64,000 bases of DNA, taken from contig NZ_CP019288.1 in assembly GCF_009901525.1 (NCBI RefSeq), positions 4,927,501 to 4,991,500 of the forward strand, read 5' to 3'. The translations under genes were made by a program, and so were the position numbers. Under the pieces are notes generated by a model. That model did no database searches, was not told the origin of the DNA, and was given only the letters and a program-made list of their open reading frames with translations. Of this stretch, positions 1 to 8,295 are shown piece after piece. This DNA comes from Kordia antarctica. Its GTDB lineage: Bacteria; Bacteroidota; Bacteroidia; Flavobacteriales; Flavobacteriaceae. How positions within the stretch are numbered: position 1 is the stretch's first letter; every line of letters starts with the position of its first letter.

Positions 1-545
1 GTTCCAGCATCTGCAACGTATTGTAAATCGCTTGGCGCGATTCCGTCGCCTGAAGTATCATCCAAACCTGAAGTCATAGACAATAAGTTTTTACAGGTGA
101 TTAAGTTTTCTTTTTCCAACGTTGCGCTTGTCCAGCCAGTTCCAATATAGTCGGAAACTTTGTTGTTGAGGTTGATGAGATTTTCGTCTTGTGCAATTCC
201 TGAAACCGCAGTTGTCAACGTTTTTCCTGCGCTTGCCCAATACCAAGGCGAAGTTTCAGTATGTCCATTTAGGTAACTTTCTACAACTATTTTTCCTTTG
301 TGTAAAATGATGAAGCTTTTCGTGTTTTTTTCTTCAAGATAATCTAAAAGTGGTTGCAATTCACTTTCATTCCAATTCAAATCTGAAGCAGAAGTTGTTT
401 CCCAAGTGTCTGAATTTAATGGTGGAAAATAGATGGAAGTTGCTATCGGAGTTTCTTCTAGCGGAAGCGGATCAACAGCTTCAGAAGAACAATTCACAAA
501 TAATATAATAAAAGTTACTAGAAAAATAGAGAAAAAGCGGTTCAT
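1..545 (-). CDS. Serine hydrolase (beta-lactamase/class C-like) lipoprotein, 5' part
   Basis: The gene reads leftwards off the window edge, so only about 181 N-terminal residues are visible. It starts at ATG 545-543 with a lipoprotein signal (hydrophobic stretch, then VNCSS lipobox Cys at about residue 19). The mature part reads like the PF00144 beta-lactamase/serine hydrolase family: SFIILHKGKIVVESY strand pair, then WYWASAGKTLTTAVSG, in which SAGK supplies the SxxK nucleophile/lysine, and a following SMTSGL helix. The family includes penicillin-binding-like esterases and D-aminopeptidases, and the substrate cannot be told. It is divergent from rimO, with about 80 bp between the starts. The YxN and KTG-type motifs fall outside the window. 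Confidence 0.85.
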   Translation of the reverse strand, partial: MNRFFSIFLVTFIILFVNCSSEAVDPLPLEETPIATSIYFPPLNSDTWETTSASDLNWNESELQPLLDYLEEKNTKSFIILHKGKIVVESYLNGHTETSPWYWASAGKTLTTAVSGIAQDENLINLNNKVSDYIGTGWTSATLEKENLITCKNLLSMTSGLDDTSGDGIAPSDLQYVADAG

Positions 546-600
546 TGGTCAGATTTTCATATTAAGACGCTCAAATATACCAAAGGTTTAAATTACATCG

Positions 601-608
601 TATCTTTG
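601..608 (+). promoter_or_regulatory. -7 promoter box TATCTTTG of rimO
   Basis: TATCTTTG matches the Bacteroidota -7 consensus TAnnTTTG. It ends 18 bp before the ATG at 627. A TTG in frame with rimO at 606 lies inside this box, so that TTG is unlikely to be the translation start. Confidence 0.6.
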
Positions 609-626
609 CCAACTGAATTTTTTGAT

Positions 627-1928
627 ATGAGAACGAAGACGTTAAAGAAAAATAAGATCAATGTTGTGACACTTGGATGCTCTAAGAATGTATACGATTC
701 TGAGGTTTTAATGGGACAATTGAAAGGCAACGGAAAAGATGTTGTACATGAAGAAGAAGGAAATATTGTTGTTATTAATACATGCGGATTCATTGATAAT
801 GCAAAAGAAGAAAGTGTTAATACAATTTTAGATTTTGTTCAGAAAAAACAAGAAGGTATTGTTGATAAAGTCTTTGTTACCGGTTGTTTGAGCGAACGTT
901 ACAAGCCAGATTTAGAAGTGGAAATCCCTGATGTAGATCAATATTTTGGAACGTCAGATTTGCCACGTTTGTTAAAAGCGTTAGGCGCAGATTATAAACA
1001 TGAATTGATTGGTGAACGAATTACTACAACACCAAAAAACTACGCATATCTTAAAATTGCAGAAGGTTGTGATCGTCCGTGTTCATTCTGTGCAATTCCG
1101 TTAATGCGTGGAAAACACAGATCGAAACCAATTGAAGAATTAGTTACAGAAACAGAAAAATTAGCCGCAAAAGGAGTTAAAGAATTAATTTTAATTGCAC
1201 AAGATTTAACCTATTACGGTTTAGATTTATACAAAAAACGAAACTTAGCTGAGTTGCTTCAAGCATTAGTAAAAGTAGAAGGAATTGAGTGGATTCGGTT
1301 ACATTACGCGTTTCCAGCAGGATTTCCGATGGACGTTTTAGATGTGATGAATCAAGAACCGAAAATTTGCAACTATTTAGACATTCCGTTACAACACATT
1401 GTAGATGATATCTTAAAATCTATGCGACGCGGAACGACTCAAGCAAAAACTACAAAATTATTAAAAGAATTTAGAGCGGCAGTTCCTGAAATGACCATCA
1501 GAACGACATTAATTGTCGGTTATCCAGGCGAAACGGAAGCACATTTTGAAACCTTAAAAGAATGGGTTCGTGAAATGCGCTTTGAGCGTTTAGGCTGTTT
1601 TACGTATTCTCATGAAGAAAATACACATGCGTATAAATTAGAAGATGATGTGCCAGAAGATGTGAAACAAGATCGTGCAAACCAAATTATGGAAATTCAG
1701 TCACAAATTTCTTGGGAATTGAATCAGGCAAAAATTGGGCAAACTTTCAAATGTATTATTGACAGAAAAGAAGGAACTCATTTTGTCGGTCGTACCGAAT
1801 TTGACTCTCCAGATGTTGACAACGAAGTTTTAATTGACGCATCAAAATTCTACGTAAAGCAAGGCGAATTTGTAACTGTAAAAATCACAGAAGCTGCTGA
1901 TTTTGATTTGTATGCGGAACCGGTTTAG
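627..1928 (+). CDS. rimO: Ribosomal protein S12 methylthiotransferase RimO
   Basis: This is a radical-SAM methylthiotransferase that modifies a conserved aspartate of ribosomal protein uS12, and it is cytosolic. Starting at ATG 627 it has 433 residues, a normal length. The N-terminal UPF0004 domain holds three cluster cysteines (C18 in TLGCSKN, C53 in NTCGF, C87 in VTGCLS). The radical-SAM CxxxCxxC is at C148/C152/C155 (CDRPCSFC), and a TRAM-like domain closes the protein after about residue 365. RimO rather than MiaB is suggested by the CSKN N-terminal motif and by PLMRGKHRSKPIE after the SAM motif. A TTG-initiated form from 606 would overlap the promoter box and was rejected. Confidence 0.95.
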   Translation: MRTKTLKKNKINVVTLGCSKNVYDSEVLMGQLKGNGKDVVHEEEGNIVVINTCGFIDNAKEESVNTILDFVQKKQEGIVDKVFVTGCLSERYKPDLEVEIPDVDQYFGTSDLPRLLKALGADYKHELIGERITTTPKNYAYLKIAEGCDRPCSFCAIPLMRGKHRSKPIEELVTETEKLAAKGVKELILIAQDLTYYGLDLYKKRNLAELLQALVKVEGIEWIRLHYAFPAGFPMDVLDVMNQEPKICNYLDIPLQHIVDDILKSMRRGTTQAKTTKLLKEFRAAVPEMTIRTTLIVGYPGETEAHFETLKEWVREMRFERLGCFTYSHEENTHAYKLEDDVPEDVKQDRANQIMEIQSQISWELNQAKIGQTFKCIIDRKEGTHFVGRTEFDSPDVDNEVLIDASKFYVKQGEFVTVKITEAADFDLYAEPV

Positions 1929-2045
1929 AAATGATAAATGTTAAATTTTAAATGTAAAAGTGTTTCAAACGTCATTCCGAGGAGTTTTCGATGAAGTAAC
2001 GTTAAACACTAAATGTTGGGTTCTAAATTGTAAATGATACTTTTT

Positions 2046-2073
2046 AAAGACTAAAGACTAAAGACTAAAGACC
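2046..2073. repeat. Heptanucleotide tandem repeat AAAGACT x4
   Basis: Three perfect copies of AAAGACT are followed by one AAAGACC, with no spacers, in the rimO / M14 peptidase intergenic region. It belongs with the other 7-bp arrays in this window (13003-13052, 22888-22935, 23197-23230, 63076-63160). Confidence 0.85.
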
Positions 2074-2159
2074 CAAAAGCAAATCAAATCAAATTTCAGT
2101 TTAAAAGTTGATAGGTTTATAAGTTTATCAAACGTGTAAATAATTCACATACCAAAATA

Positions 2160-2247
2160 CCAAGAGCAAAGCGATACCGAAAATCTAATAGCGAAGCGGT
2201 CTAACATCTAACAGCGCAGCGTTCTAACAATCTGCGAGCAACGCGAG
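2160..2247 (-). repeat. TTAGA-NCGCTNNGCT repeat array after the M14 peptidase stop
   Basis: Read on the minus strand immediately after the stop of the gene at 2248-4719, the sequence contains TTAGAACGCTGCGCTG and TTAGACCGCTTCGCTA units in series, preceded by CTCGCGTTGCTCGCAG. The same unit type follows the stop codons of genes ending at 33265, 56611 and 63296. Confidence 0.7.
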
Positions 2248-4719
2248 TTAAAGTTCGTAACTAGTATTGTTTACCAAAAAAACAGCATTCGCAAAAAACA
2301 ACTTTCCATTTTCCCAAAAAGCTCTAAACATCGGATTATCTACCATATAAATCATGCTTCCACGACCGATTCTGTGTTCTCCGAAAACTAAGGTGTTCTC
2401 AATATTTTTAGCTGCTTTATATCCTGCGAAACCAGAAACTGCTTTCGTATCTTCTAAATAGGAAACTGTGTATCCTTTTTCTAAATAATTATACGCGGTG
2501 CTTCCTAATTTCAACGTAAAATACGATTCTCCATACCCAAAAGCTAATGGATGCGTGTTGTCTACTTTCGTTTTGAAAATTGCACCAGTAATAAGGTTTG
2601 AAATCTTTTCGCGTTCACTTTTTGCATACGAAACAATAGTTTTTTTAGCGTCTTCCTCGTCTTTTTCTTTTTTAGACAAACCGAAATCATCTTTTCCTTC
2701 AAATATTTTCAGAGAACTTCCAATGGCGATTACTTTTCCACCACGCGAAACCCAATTCTTCAACAATTTTAACTTTTCTTCATCAAAAAGAGATTCATAA
2801 TTTCCATCAGGCAATACCAAAACATTAAATGAATTTAAGGTATTTGCTGAAAAATCGCTAGAATTAATATTCGTTACAGGAAACTTCAACTCTTGCTCAA
2901 AGAAATACCAAAGTTCTCCAAAACCTAATGATCGTGTCGCTTTTCCAGACATGACAGCAACTTTAGGCATCTTAATTTCCTTCACATCGGGCGAACCTAA
3001 ATCAACGCCAGTATCTGAAAATCCAGATTTAAGACTTGAAAGTGTTATTTCACTTGTATTTGCTATATCTGTTACTTTCTTATGAAGGTCTTCAATATTT
3101 TTATTATCGCTTCGCGTAATAATTAACGAACCGCTATCAAACGTATTTCCGCCAGAAGTAAATGGTTTTTCTGAAAATCGCACACGAAATCCTTTCTGTA
3201 AAAGGTCACTCAAAAATGCAGCATCATTTACAGTATTCCATCGGGCAACATACGCAGTCGCATCTTTTTCAGCATTCACAGCAAAAACCTTATTTATCGG
3301 ATCAGAAGCAACTAAGGTTTTAGAAGCAACCGTTTTCAAACCATACGCATACGGAATACTCCAAGCGGTAATATCATACGTCAATGAATCGCTCAACGTT
3401 GCATTTGGTTCAAATAATACTTTGACCATGTTTGCTTTTGGCTGATTTGTGCTTACAACAAGTCCGAAAGGAACAGTAGTTGATTTCTGCGAACTACTTT
3501 CATAGTCAAATCCTTTTACAGATGAATTTGACGTAAAACCATACTTAATTTCGTGTCTGTCTAGCAATTCTGCTAATTTGTTGATTCGATTTTGATTTCC
3601 TTCTAAAACATAACTTTTATACGTGAAATCGTTCTTGCTGAAAAACTTTTTGAATTCTAAATTCAGTTTATCAGCGTTCTTTGAAGAAATCTCAACAGTT
3701 GACAATCCAGTAGTATGATGATGTGCAATTCTATCTTTCAAACTTAATAAATCGCCTTCATCATTAATAATTCCTAAACCTGCTCTTCCATGTCCAGCTT
3801 GCTCGTACGTCATTCCGATTGCGCCGTTAAACGTCGGATACGTATCTCCATAACTCGGATACAGCAAATCAAATCGTTCTTTTGTAAAATACAACCAACC
3901 TTCTTTGTCAAAATATCCCGCATGATTTTTTCCGATTTGCGTTTGGAAATCGCGTTGCCAATCGGTAATTACTTCATGAAAAGGTTCTGCGGCAGGCGCA
4001 AAATAATACGGTTCATTAATTCCTTGTTCATGAAAATCGACATGAATATGTGGCAACCATTTATTATACACTTTTAAGCGTTGACGCGTTTCAACTTGCG
4101 TTGCCCAAGCCCAATCTCTATTCAAATCAAACAAATAATGATTTGGTCTTCCGCCAGGCCAAGGTTCGTCGTGTTCTTTTGCTTTCTGACTCGAATTATA
4201 TGGAAAACTCGCCACTTGATTATACCAATTTACATATCTATCTCGTCCATCAGGATTGATACACGGATCTACAATTACGACTGTATTTTGCAACCAAGCT
4301 TTCTTTTGCGTAATCAATTCATACGTAGTTTGCATCGAAGCTTCCGTACTTGACGATTCGTTTCCGTGTACATTATAACTAAGCCAAACAACGGCTTTAT
4401 TTGTTGTATTTGTAGTTGTTCCGATGCCAGCATTCGCTAGATGATTCTTTCGGATAGTTTCCAGATTTCCTAAATTTTCAGCAGTTGAAACATAGGCAAC
4501 TTGTAACAAGCGTTGTTCGTTTGTCTTTCCATATTCTTGCAATTGAATCATATTGGAAGCTTTCGCTAGATATTGAAAATAATCAACCACTTGATAATGA
4601 TTTGTAAATCGCGTTCCCAATTCGTAGCCTAAAAACTCAGAAGGCGATTGAATCGTTTGCGAAAAAGCTGAAATAGAAAAAATAAAAAATGAAAGTAATG
4701 TGAAAATATGTCGTCTCAT
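2248..4719 (-). CDS. Secreted M14-family zinc carboxypeptidase-like metallopeptidase
   Basis: The protein has 823 residues with a cleavable signal peptide (residues 1-20, ending SAFSQ). The peptidase M14 domain covers roughly residues 30-340: HGNE zinc ligands at H118/E121, an INPDGRDRY substrate-binding segment near 155, an NRDW segment near 200 and the third ligand His in HVDFHEQG near 230. The C-terminal half (about 585-823) resembles the class I glutamine-amidotransferase-like fold often attached to these large Bacteroidota M14 proteins, with KVAVMSGKATRS and NVLVLPDG strands. Predicted role: exported or periplasmic cleavage of C-terminal residues from peptides. The specific substrate is unknown. 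No T9SS tail is visible. Confidence 0.9.
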   Translation of the reverse strand: MRRHIFTLLSFFIFSISAFSQTIQSPSEFLGYELGTRFTNHYQVVDYFQYLAKASNMIQLQEYGKTNEQRLLQVAYVSTAENLGNLETIRKNHLANAGIGTTTNTTNKAVVWLSYNVHGNESSSTEASMQTTYELITQKKAWLQNTVVIVDPCINPDGRDRYVNWYNQVASFPYNSSQKAKEHDEPWPGGRPNHYLFDLNRDWAWATQVETRQRLKVYNKWLPHIHVDFHEQGINEPYYFAPAAEPFHEVITDWQRDFQTQIGKNHAGYFDKEGWLYFTKERFDLLYPSYGDTYPTFNGAIGMTYEQAGHGRAGLGIINDEGDLLSLKDRIAHHHTTGLSTVEISSKNADKLNLEFKKFFSKNDFTYKSYVLEGNQNRINKLAELLDRHEIKYGFTSNSSVKGFDYESSSQKSTTVPFGLVVSTNQPKANMVKVLFEPNATLSDSLTYDITAWSIPYAYGLKTVASKTLVASDPINKVFAVNAEKDATAYVARWNTVNDAAFLSDLLQKGFRVRFSEKPFTSGGNTFDSGSLIITRSDNKNIEDLHKKVTDIANTSEITLSSLKSGFSDTGVDLGSPDVKEIKMPKVAVMSGKATRSLGFGELWYFFEQELKFPVTNINSSDFSANTLNSFNVLVLPDGNYESLFDEEKLKLLKNWVSRGGKVIAIGSSLKIFEGKDDFGLSKKEKDEEDAKKTIVSYAKSEREKISNLITGAIFKTKVDNTHPLAFGYGESYFTLKLGSTAYNYLEKGYTVSYLEDTKAVSGFAGYKAAKNIENTLVFGEHRIGRGSMIYMVDNPMFRAFWENGKLFFANAVFLVNNTSYEL

Positions 4720-4850
4720 TGTAAATGCTAAGTTAGATAAGTTTCAAAGCTAACTAAATAATTCTTGAAAATAAATAAATTTAGATGATTAGTAAATGAG
4801 TTATATGTCAAGAACTATTTGATTAAAGATAAATAGTTGTCAGGTTATCC

Positions 4851-5040
4851 GTTGTCTTTTATGCAGTATAGCAAATTAAATCCGTTAAAAATTTCTGAAG
4901 CCTTGGAAGAAATTTAGGATTTGAGTTGCGGTTTTTGTTTTATCGAAAGAATAAAAACAAAAAACACCTCATAAAAGTGCCTTTTCTTTTGGTTCATTTT
5001 CTTTGGGCAAGCAAAGAAAAGAACACACAGAAAAAAAATG
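4851..5040 (+). repeat. Dispersed structured repeat, copy A
   Basis: This ~190-bp stretch is colinear with 14805-14990. Shared blocks in order are GCAGTATAGCA, a CCTTGGA-GAAA-TTTAG block, GCGGTTTT, an A/T-rich hairpin, ACCTC..AAAAG.GC and a TTTTCTTTG..CAAAGAAAA hairpin. In this copy the first hairpin is TTTTTGTTTTAT / AATAAAAACAAAAA and the second is TTTTCTTTG-GGCAAG-CAAAGAAAA. It lies just upstream of bshC on the same strand. No protein frame explains it, and its origin and role are unknown. Confidence 0.75.
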
Positions 5041-5120
5041 AAATTAGTATTAACGAAACTTTCAGAAAATCACATTCTAAATAACGATATCTTTACAACT
5101 TTAAAATCCTGACGACAACT

Positions 5121-6728
5121 ATGCCAATTGAATGTATTCCCTATAGCGAAACTGGATATTTTTCTCCAATAATGTGTGATTATTTAGCCGAAAAATCGAC
5201 GCTAAAACCATTTTACAATCGTTTCCCAACACTTGAAAACTTTGAAGCGCAAATCAAAGAAAAGCAGGAATCTAACTTAACAGATAAGTCACAACGTGAA
5301 GTTTTGGTCAAAGCATTATTGAAACAATATCATGATTTTGACAACAGTGTATTTACCTTAGGAAACATTGCAAAACTCACTAAGGAAAACACATTCACAA
5401 TTACAACTGGTCATCAATTAAACTTATTTACGGGACCTTTATATTTCTTATATAAAATTATTTCTACAATAAATCTCTCAAGTGAATTAAAAAGGCAATA
5501 TCCTCAATACGATTTTGTACCAATCTATTGGATGGCTTCAGAAGATCACGATTTTGATGAAATCAGTTACTTTAATTACAAAGGGAAAAAAGTCCGCTGG
5601 AATCGCGAGGCAAGTGGTGCAGTTGGCGAATTATCCACAAAAGGATTGGATGAAGTTTTTGAAGAGTTTTCTAAAAAGTTAGGAACGAGCGATAACGCAA
5701 AATACTTGCAATCATTATTTGAAGATGGTTATCTAAAACACAATAATCTCGCAGATGCAACGCGCTATATTGCCAACGAATTATTCAAACAATACGGTTT
5801 GGTTATTGTAGACGGAAACGACAAAGCATTAAAACAACTCTTCATTCCGTTTGTAGAAGATGAATTATTCAAGCAAACGACACATAAAAAAGTATTAGAA
5901 ACTGCTGAAAAACTAACGGAAGTTAACGATTCCTATAAAATTCAAGTCAATCCAAGAGAAATAAACCTATTCTATATTACAGAAGGAATTCGCGAGCGGA
6001 TCATTGAAAAAAATGGTGTTTTTACCGTGAATAACACTTCCGTGAGATGGAACTCAGCGCAACTAAAACAGGAAGTGCACGAATATCCAGCCCGTTTCTC
6101 ACCAAATGCATTATTGCGTCCGTTATATCAAGAAATCATTCTGCCAAACCTTTGTTACATTGGCGGCGGCGGAGAATTGGCGTATTGGTTAGAACTAAAA
6201 TCATACTTTGAAGCGGTACATGTGACGTTTCCGATGTTGCTATTGCGAAATTCTGCGGTTGTAAAAACGGAGAAGCAATCGAAAAAGATGGAAAAACTCA
6301 ACATTTCAAATGCTGATTTATTTCTAAAACGAGAAGCATTCATCACAAAAAAAGTAAAAGAATTAAGTGAGATTAAAATCGATTTTACGTCTCAAAAAGA
6401 ACATTTACAACAGCAATTTAAAGACTTATATATACTTGCCGAACAAACTGATAAATCATTTATTGGCGCAGTTGCCGCACAAGAAACCAAACAACTCAAG
6501 GGTTTAGCACATTTGGAAAAACGTTTGTTAACAGCACAGAAAAAAGGACTGAAAGATAAAGTTTCCAGAAGTACGGAATTGCAAGAAGGGTTATTTCCAA
6601 AAAACTCATTGCAAGAACGCAAGCAAAACTTCTCTGAATTATATTTAGAATATGGAGAAAATCTAATTCCAACATTAATCAAACATTTACAACCGTTATC
6701 GGGTGAATTTTTGGTGTTGGAGTTGTAA
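5121..6728 (+). CDS. bshC: Bacillithiol biosynthesis cysteine-adding enzyme BshC
   Basis: The protein has 535 residues, matching the family length. It is a cytosolic enzyme proposed to ligate cysteine to glucosaminyl-malate in the last step of bacillithiol synthesis. Family hallmarks are present: TTGHQLNLFTGPLYFLYK near residues 95-112, YWMASEDHDFDEI near 136-148, and a long C-terminal coiled coil (about 380-500). A TATCTTTAC sequence about 25 bp upstream resembles the -7 box. It ends 7 bp from the convergent membrane-protein gene. bshA and bshB are not in the window. Confidence 0.95.
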   Translation: MPIECIPYSETGYFSPIMCDYLAEKSTLKPFYNRFPTLENFEAQIKEKQESNLTDKSQREVLVKALLKQYHDFDNSVFTLGNIAKLTKENTFTITTGHQLNLFTGPLYFLYKIISTINLSSELKRQYPQYDFVPIYWMASEDHDFDEISYFNYKGKKVRWNREASGAVGELSTKGLDEVFEEFSKKLGTSDNAKYLQSLFEDGYLKHNNLADATRYIANELFKQYGLVIVDGNDKALKQLFIPFVEDELFKQTTHKKVLETAEKLTEVNDSYKIQVNPREINLFYITEGIRERIIEKNGVFTVNNTSVRWNSAQLKQEVHEYPARFSPNALLRPLYQEIILPNLCYIGGGGELAYWLELKSYFEAVHVTFPMLLLRNSAVVKTEKQSKKMEKLNISNADLFLKREAFITKKVKELSEIKIDFTSQKEHLQQQFKDLYILAEQTDKSFIGAVAAQETKQLKGLAHLEKRLLTAQKKGLKDKVSRSTELQEGLFPKNSLQERKQNFSELYLEYGENLIPTLIKHLQPLSGEFLVLEL

Positions 6729-6735
6729 ACTTGAG

Positions 6736-7125
6736 TTAAGCACTTTCATATACTTGATTCAATCGTAAATAAAGCAACGATTGTACTATTCGTAACAATC
6801 GAATATGTGCAAAAAGTAATCCAAATAATTTTCCTAAAATTGCCATTCCAACAACTAAAGCAATAATCATTTTCACAGAAATTGGAATTTCAAATGTGGA
6901 CATATATACCAAATATATAATTGTGAGTAAAATTCCAATACCGACAAAATAGCTTCCAGTTGTACAACCACAACTAAAATATTCTTTCTTAACCAGCTTT
7001 TCCCAAGTTTGATTTTGTAAATCATTCAAATACGGAAGTTTCAATTCAATTTTTTTGAAAGGTTTTAGTATAGATTTCAATTCATAAAGCTGTTCCATAG
7101 AATTGATAGAAATTTCTTTTTTCAT
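6736..7125 (-). CDS. Small membrane protein of unknown function
   Basis: The protein has 129 residues. The N-terminal ~50 residues are polar and predicted cytosolic (MKKEISINSMEQLYELKSIL). Next come a CGCTTG segment with two adjacent cysteines and two hydrophobic helices (about 57-78 and 84-108). I recognise no family. It lies 17 bp downstream of the metzincin-like gene on the same strand, so the two may be cotranscribed, which would make it a candidate partner of that protein. Confidence 0.7.
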   Translation of the reverse strand: MKKEISINSMEQLYELKSILKPFKKIELKLPYLNDLQNQTWEKLVKKEYFSCGCTTGSYFVGIGILLTIIYLVYMSTFEIPISVKMIIALVVGMAILGKLFGLLFAHIRLLRIVQSLLYLRLNQVYESA

Positions 7126-7142
7126 TTTTCAAGAATTTAAAA

Positions 7143-8099
7143 TTATAGATACACGCAATGTCTACTAGAACGAATTACGGAAACCTGCCAATTGGTCAAT
7201 GTTTGCGGCGTTGATAATACTGTTGGCGCCATCATATTTGTAGGATCGTCACCTTCGTGAAGTAAAAAACAGGCATGTCCCATTTCATGAACAATCATAT
7301 TATCAGAAGTTTGTGATTCGGTTAAAATATAGTTTGTAGTTGGTCCCATACTACATCCATCACTAGGTTCAGGAGTTACATCATCTACTACAAAAGCAAT
7401 AATTTCGGCTCCGTAGCCAGTAACGCGTCTCCAGCCATCTTCAAACTTGCATAAAGAAGTAGCAAACTCAAAAAATGAACCTTGTAGCAACCAATCACGG
7501 AAAAAACCTTCTGCATTACACGCATAGTTTAAAGGATTACTTGGTGCATTTACACCAGAATCACACGCGCCAGTGTAAATCAAATTAATATTACACAAAC
7601 GATCCATATGTTCAATAGCGGCATCAATTTGTGGTTGCAAATCGGCTTCACTTGCAATAGCTTCGCCATCGTGTGTTGGAATAATGAGTCCGAAATACAT
7701 TTTTTTACGCGGTTGAAATCCTGCAAGACTCAATACAAAGTCAACCAATCCAACAATTCGCCATATAATTTCGGTAACCCAATTTAAAATAGTTCTAATA
7801 ATTCCACCAATAATTGGAATGCTCATAATAAGTGTGAACACAAAAGCCAAGACATCTAAAATAAAAGATACAACTTCGCAAATAACTCGTGTAATCCATT
7901 TACCAATAATGACGACAACTACTCGGATTACTTTTACAAGTACGAGCGCCATCCAACAGAATAATTTATTCAAGCAAAGTGTCCACCAATTACAAGGTTC
8001 TTCACGACATCTTTCTTCTTGTCGTTCTTCCCATTCTTCCATGCGTTGTTCTACTTCTTCTTCAATCCATTCTTGGACTTCTCTACAAACTCTTCCCAT
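7143..8099 (-). CDS. Metzincin-like zinc metallopeptidase with hydrophobic N-terminal region
   Basis: The protein has 318 residues from ATG 8099. Residues 1-35 are a Glu/Arg-rich helix containing Cys. Residues 40-125 are a run of very hydrophobic or amphipathic segments (KVIRVVVVIIGKWITRVICE and similar). Residues 130-318 form a peptidase-like domain with HEMGHACFLLH at 271-281, fitting HExxHxxxxxH, followed by NMM at 288-290 as a Met-turn and a WQVSVIRSSRH helix. The usual metzincin Gly of HExxHxxGxxH is replaced. There is no classical signal peptide. Function is not known; a membrane-attached or membrane-inserting protease is an inference. An in-frame TTG at 8120 falls inside a -7 box and was rejected as the start. 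Confidence 0.75.
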   Translation of the reverse strand: MGRVCREVQEWIEEEVEQRMEEWEERQEERCREEPCNWWTLCLNKLFCWMALVLVKVIRVVVVIIGKWITRVICEVVSFILDVLAFVFTLIMSIPIIGGIIRTILNWVTEIIWRIVGLVDFVLSLAGFQPRKKMYFGLIIPTHDGEAIASEADLQPQIDAAIEHMDRLCNINLIYTGACDSGVNAPSNPLNYACNAEGFFRDWLLQGSFFEFATSLCKFEDGWRRVTGYGAEIIAFVVDDVTPEPSDGCSMGPTTNYILTESQTSDNMIVHEMGHACFLLHEGDDPTNMMAPTVLSTPQTLTNWQVSVIRSSRHCVYL

Positions 8100-8117
8100 G
8101 ATTTCTGATCTTTTGAA

Positions 8118-8125
8118 CAAAGTTA
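8118..8125 (-). promoter_or_regulatory. -7 promoter box TAACTTTG of the metzincin-like gene
   Basis: On the minus strand TAACTTTG matches TAnnTTTG and ends 18 bp before ATG 8099. It would drive the metzincin-like gene and probably the small membrane-protein gene behind it. Confidence 0.55.
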
Positions 8126-8284
8126 TATTGATAAAATAAAATCGAAAAGAGTGTAACTCCTTGATTTAGTAGAGGATAAACACTGTTTCTTATTAAAAAA
8201 ACAGCTAAAAGGTATTAACAATTTGTTGTGGAAACTTTTATGAAAAATCTCAAAACTGAACTCGAAAAAACAAAATCTAAATAC

Positions 8285-8292
8285 TACTTTTG
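8285..8292 (+). promoter_or_regulatory. -7 promoter box TACTTTTG abutting the guaA start
   Basis: TACTTTTG fits TAnnTTTG and ends only 3 bp before the guaA ATG (8296). If used, the transcript would begin at or within a few bases of the AUG, giving an essentially leaderless mRNA. No other in-frame ATG exists before residue 55. Confidence 0.5.
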
Positions 8293-8295
8293 CAT

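Larger units (their letters stand above)
1929..2247. other. Intergenic stretch with repeats, no gene
   Basis: No credible coding frame was found between the convergent rimO and M14 peptidase genes. The stretch holds an AAAGACT heptanucleotide array (2046-2073) and, against the peptidase stop codon, an array of the CGCTNNGCT/TTAGA repeat type (about 2160-2247). Confidence 0.7.

Noticed and set aside
606-626. TTG-initiated extension of rimO
   Set aside because: The TTG is part of the TATCTTTG promoter box; ATG 627 gives the normal family length.
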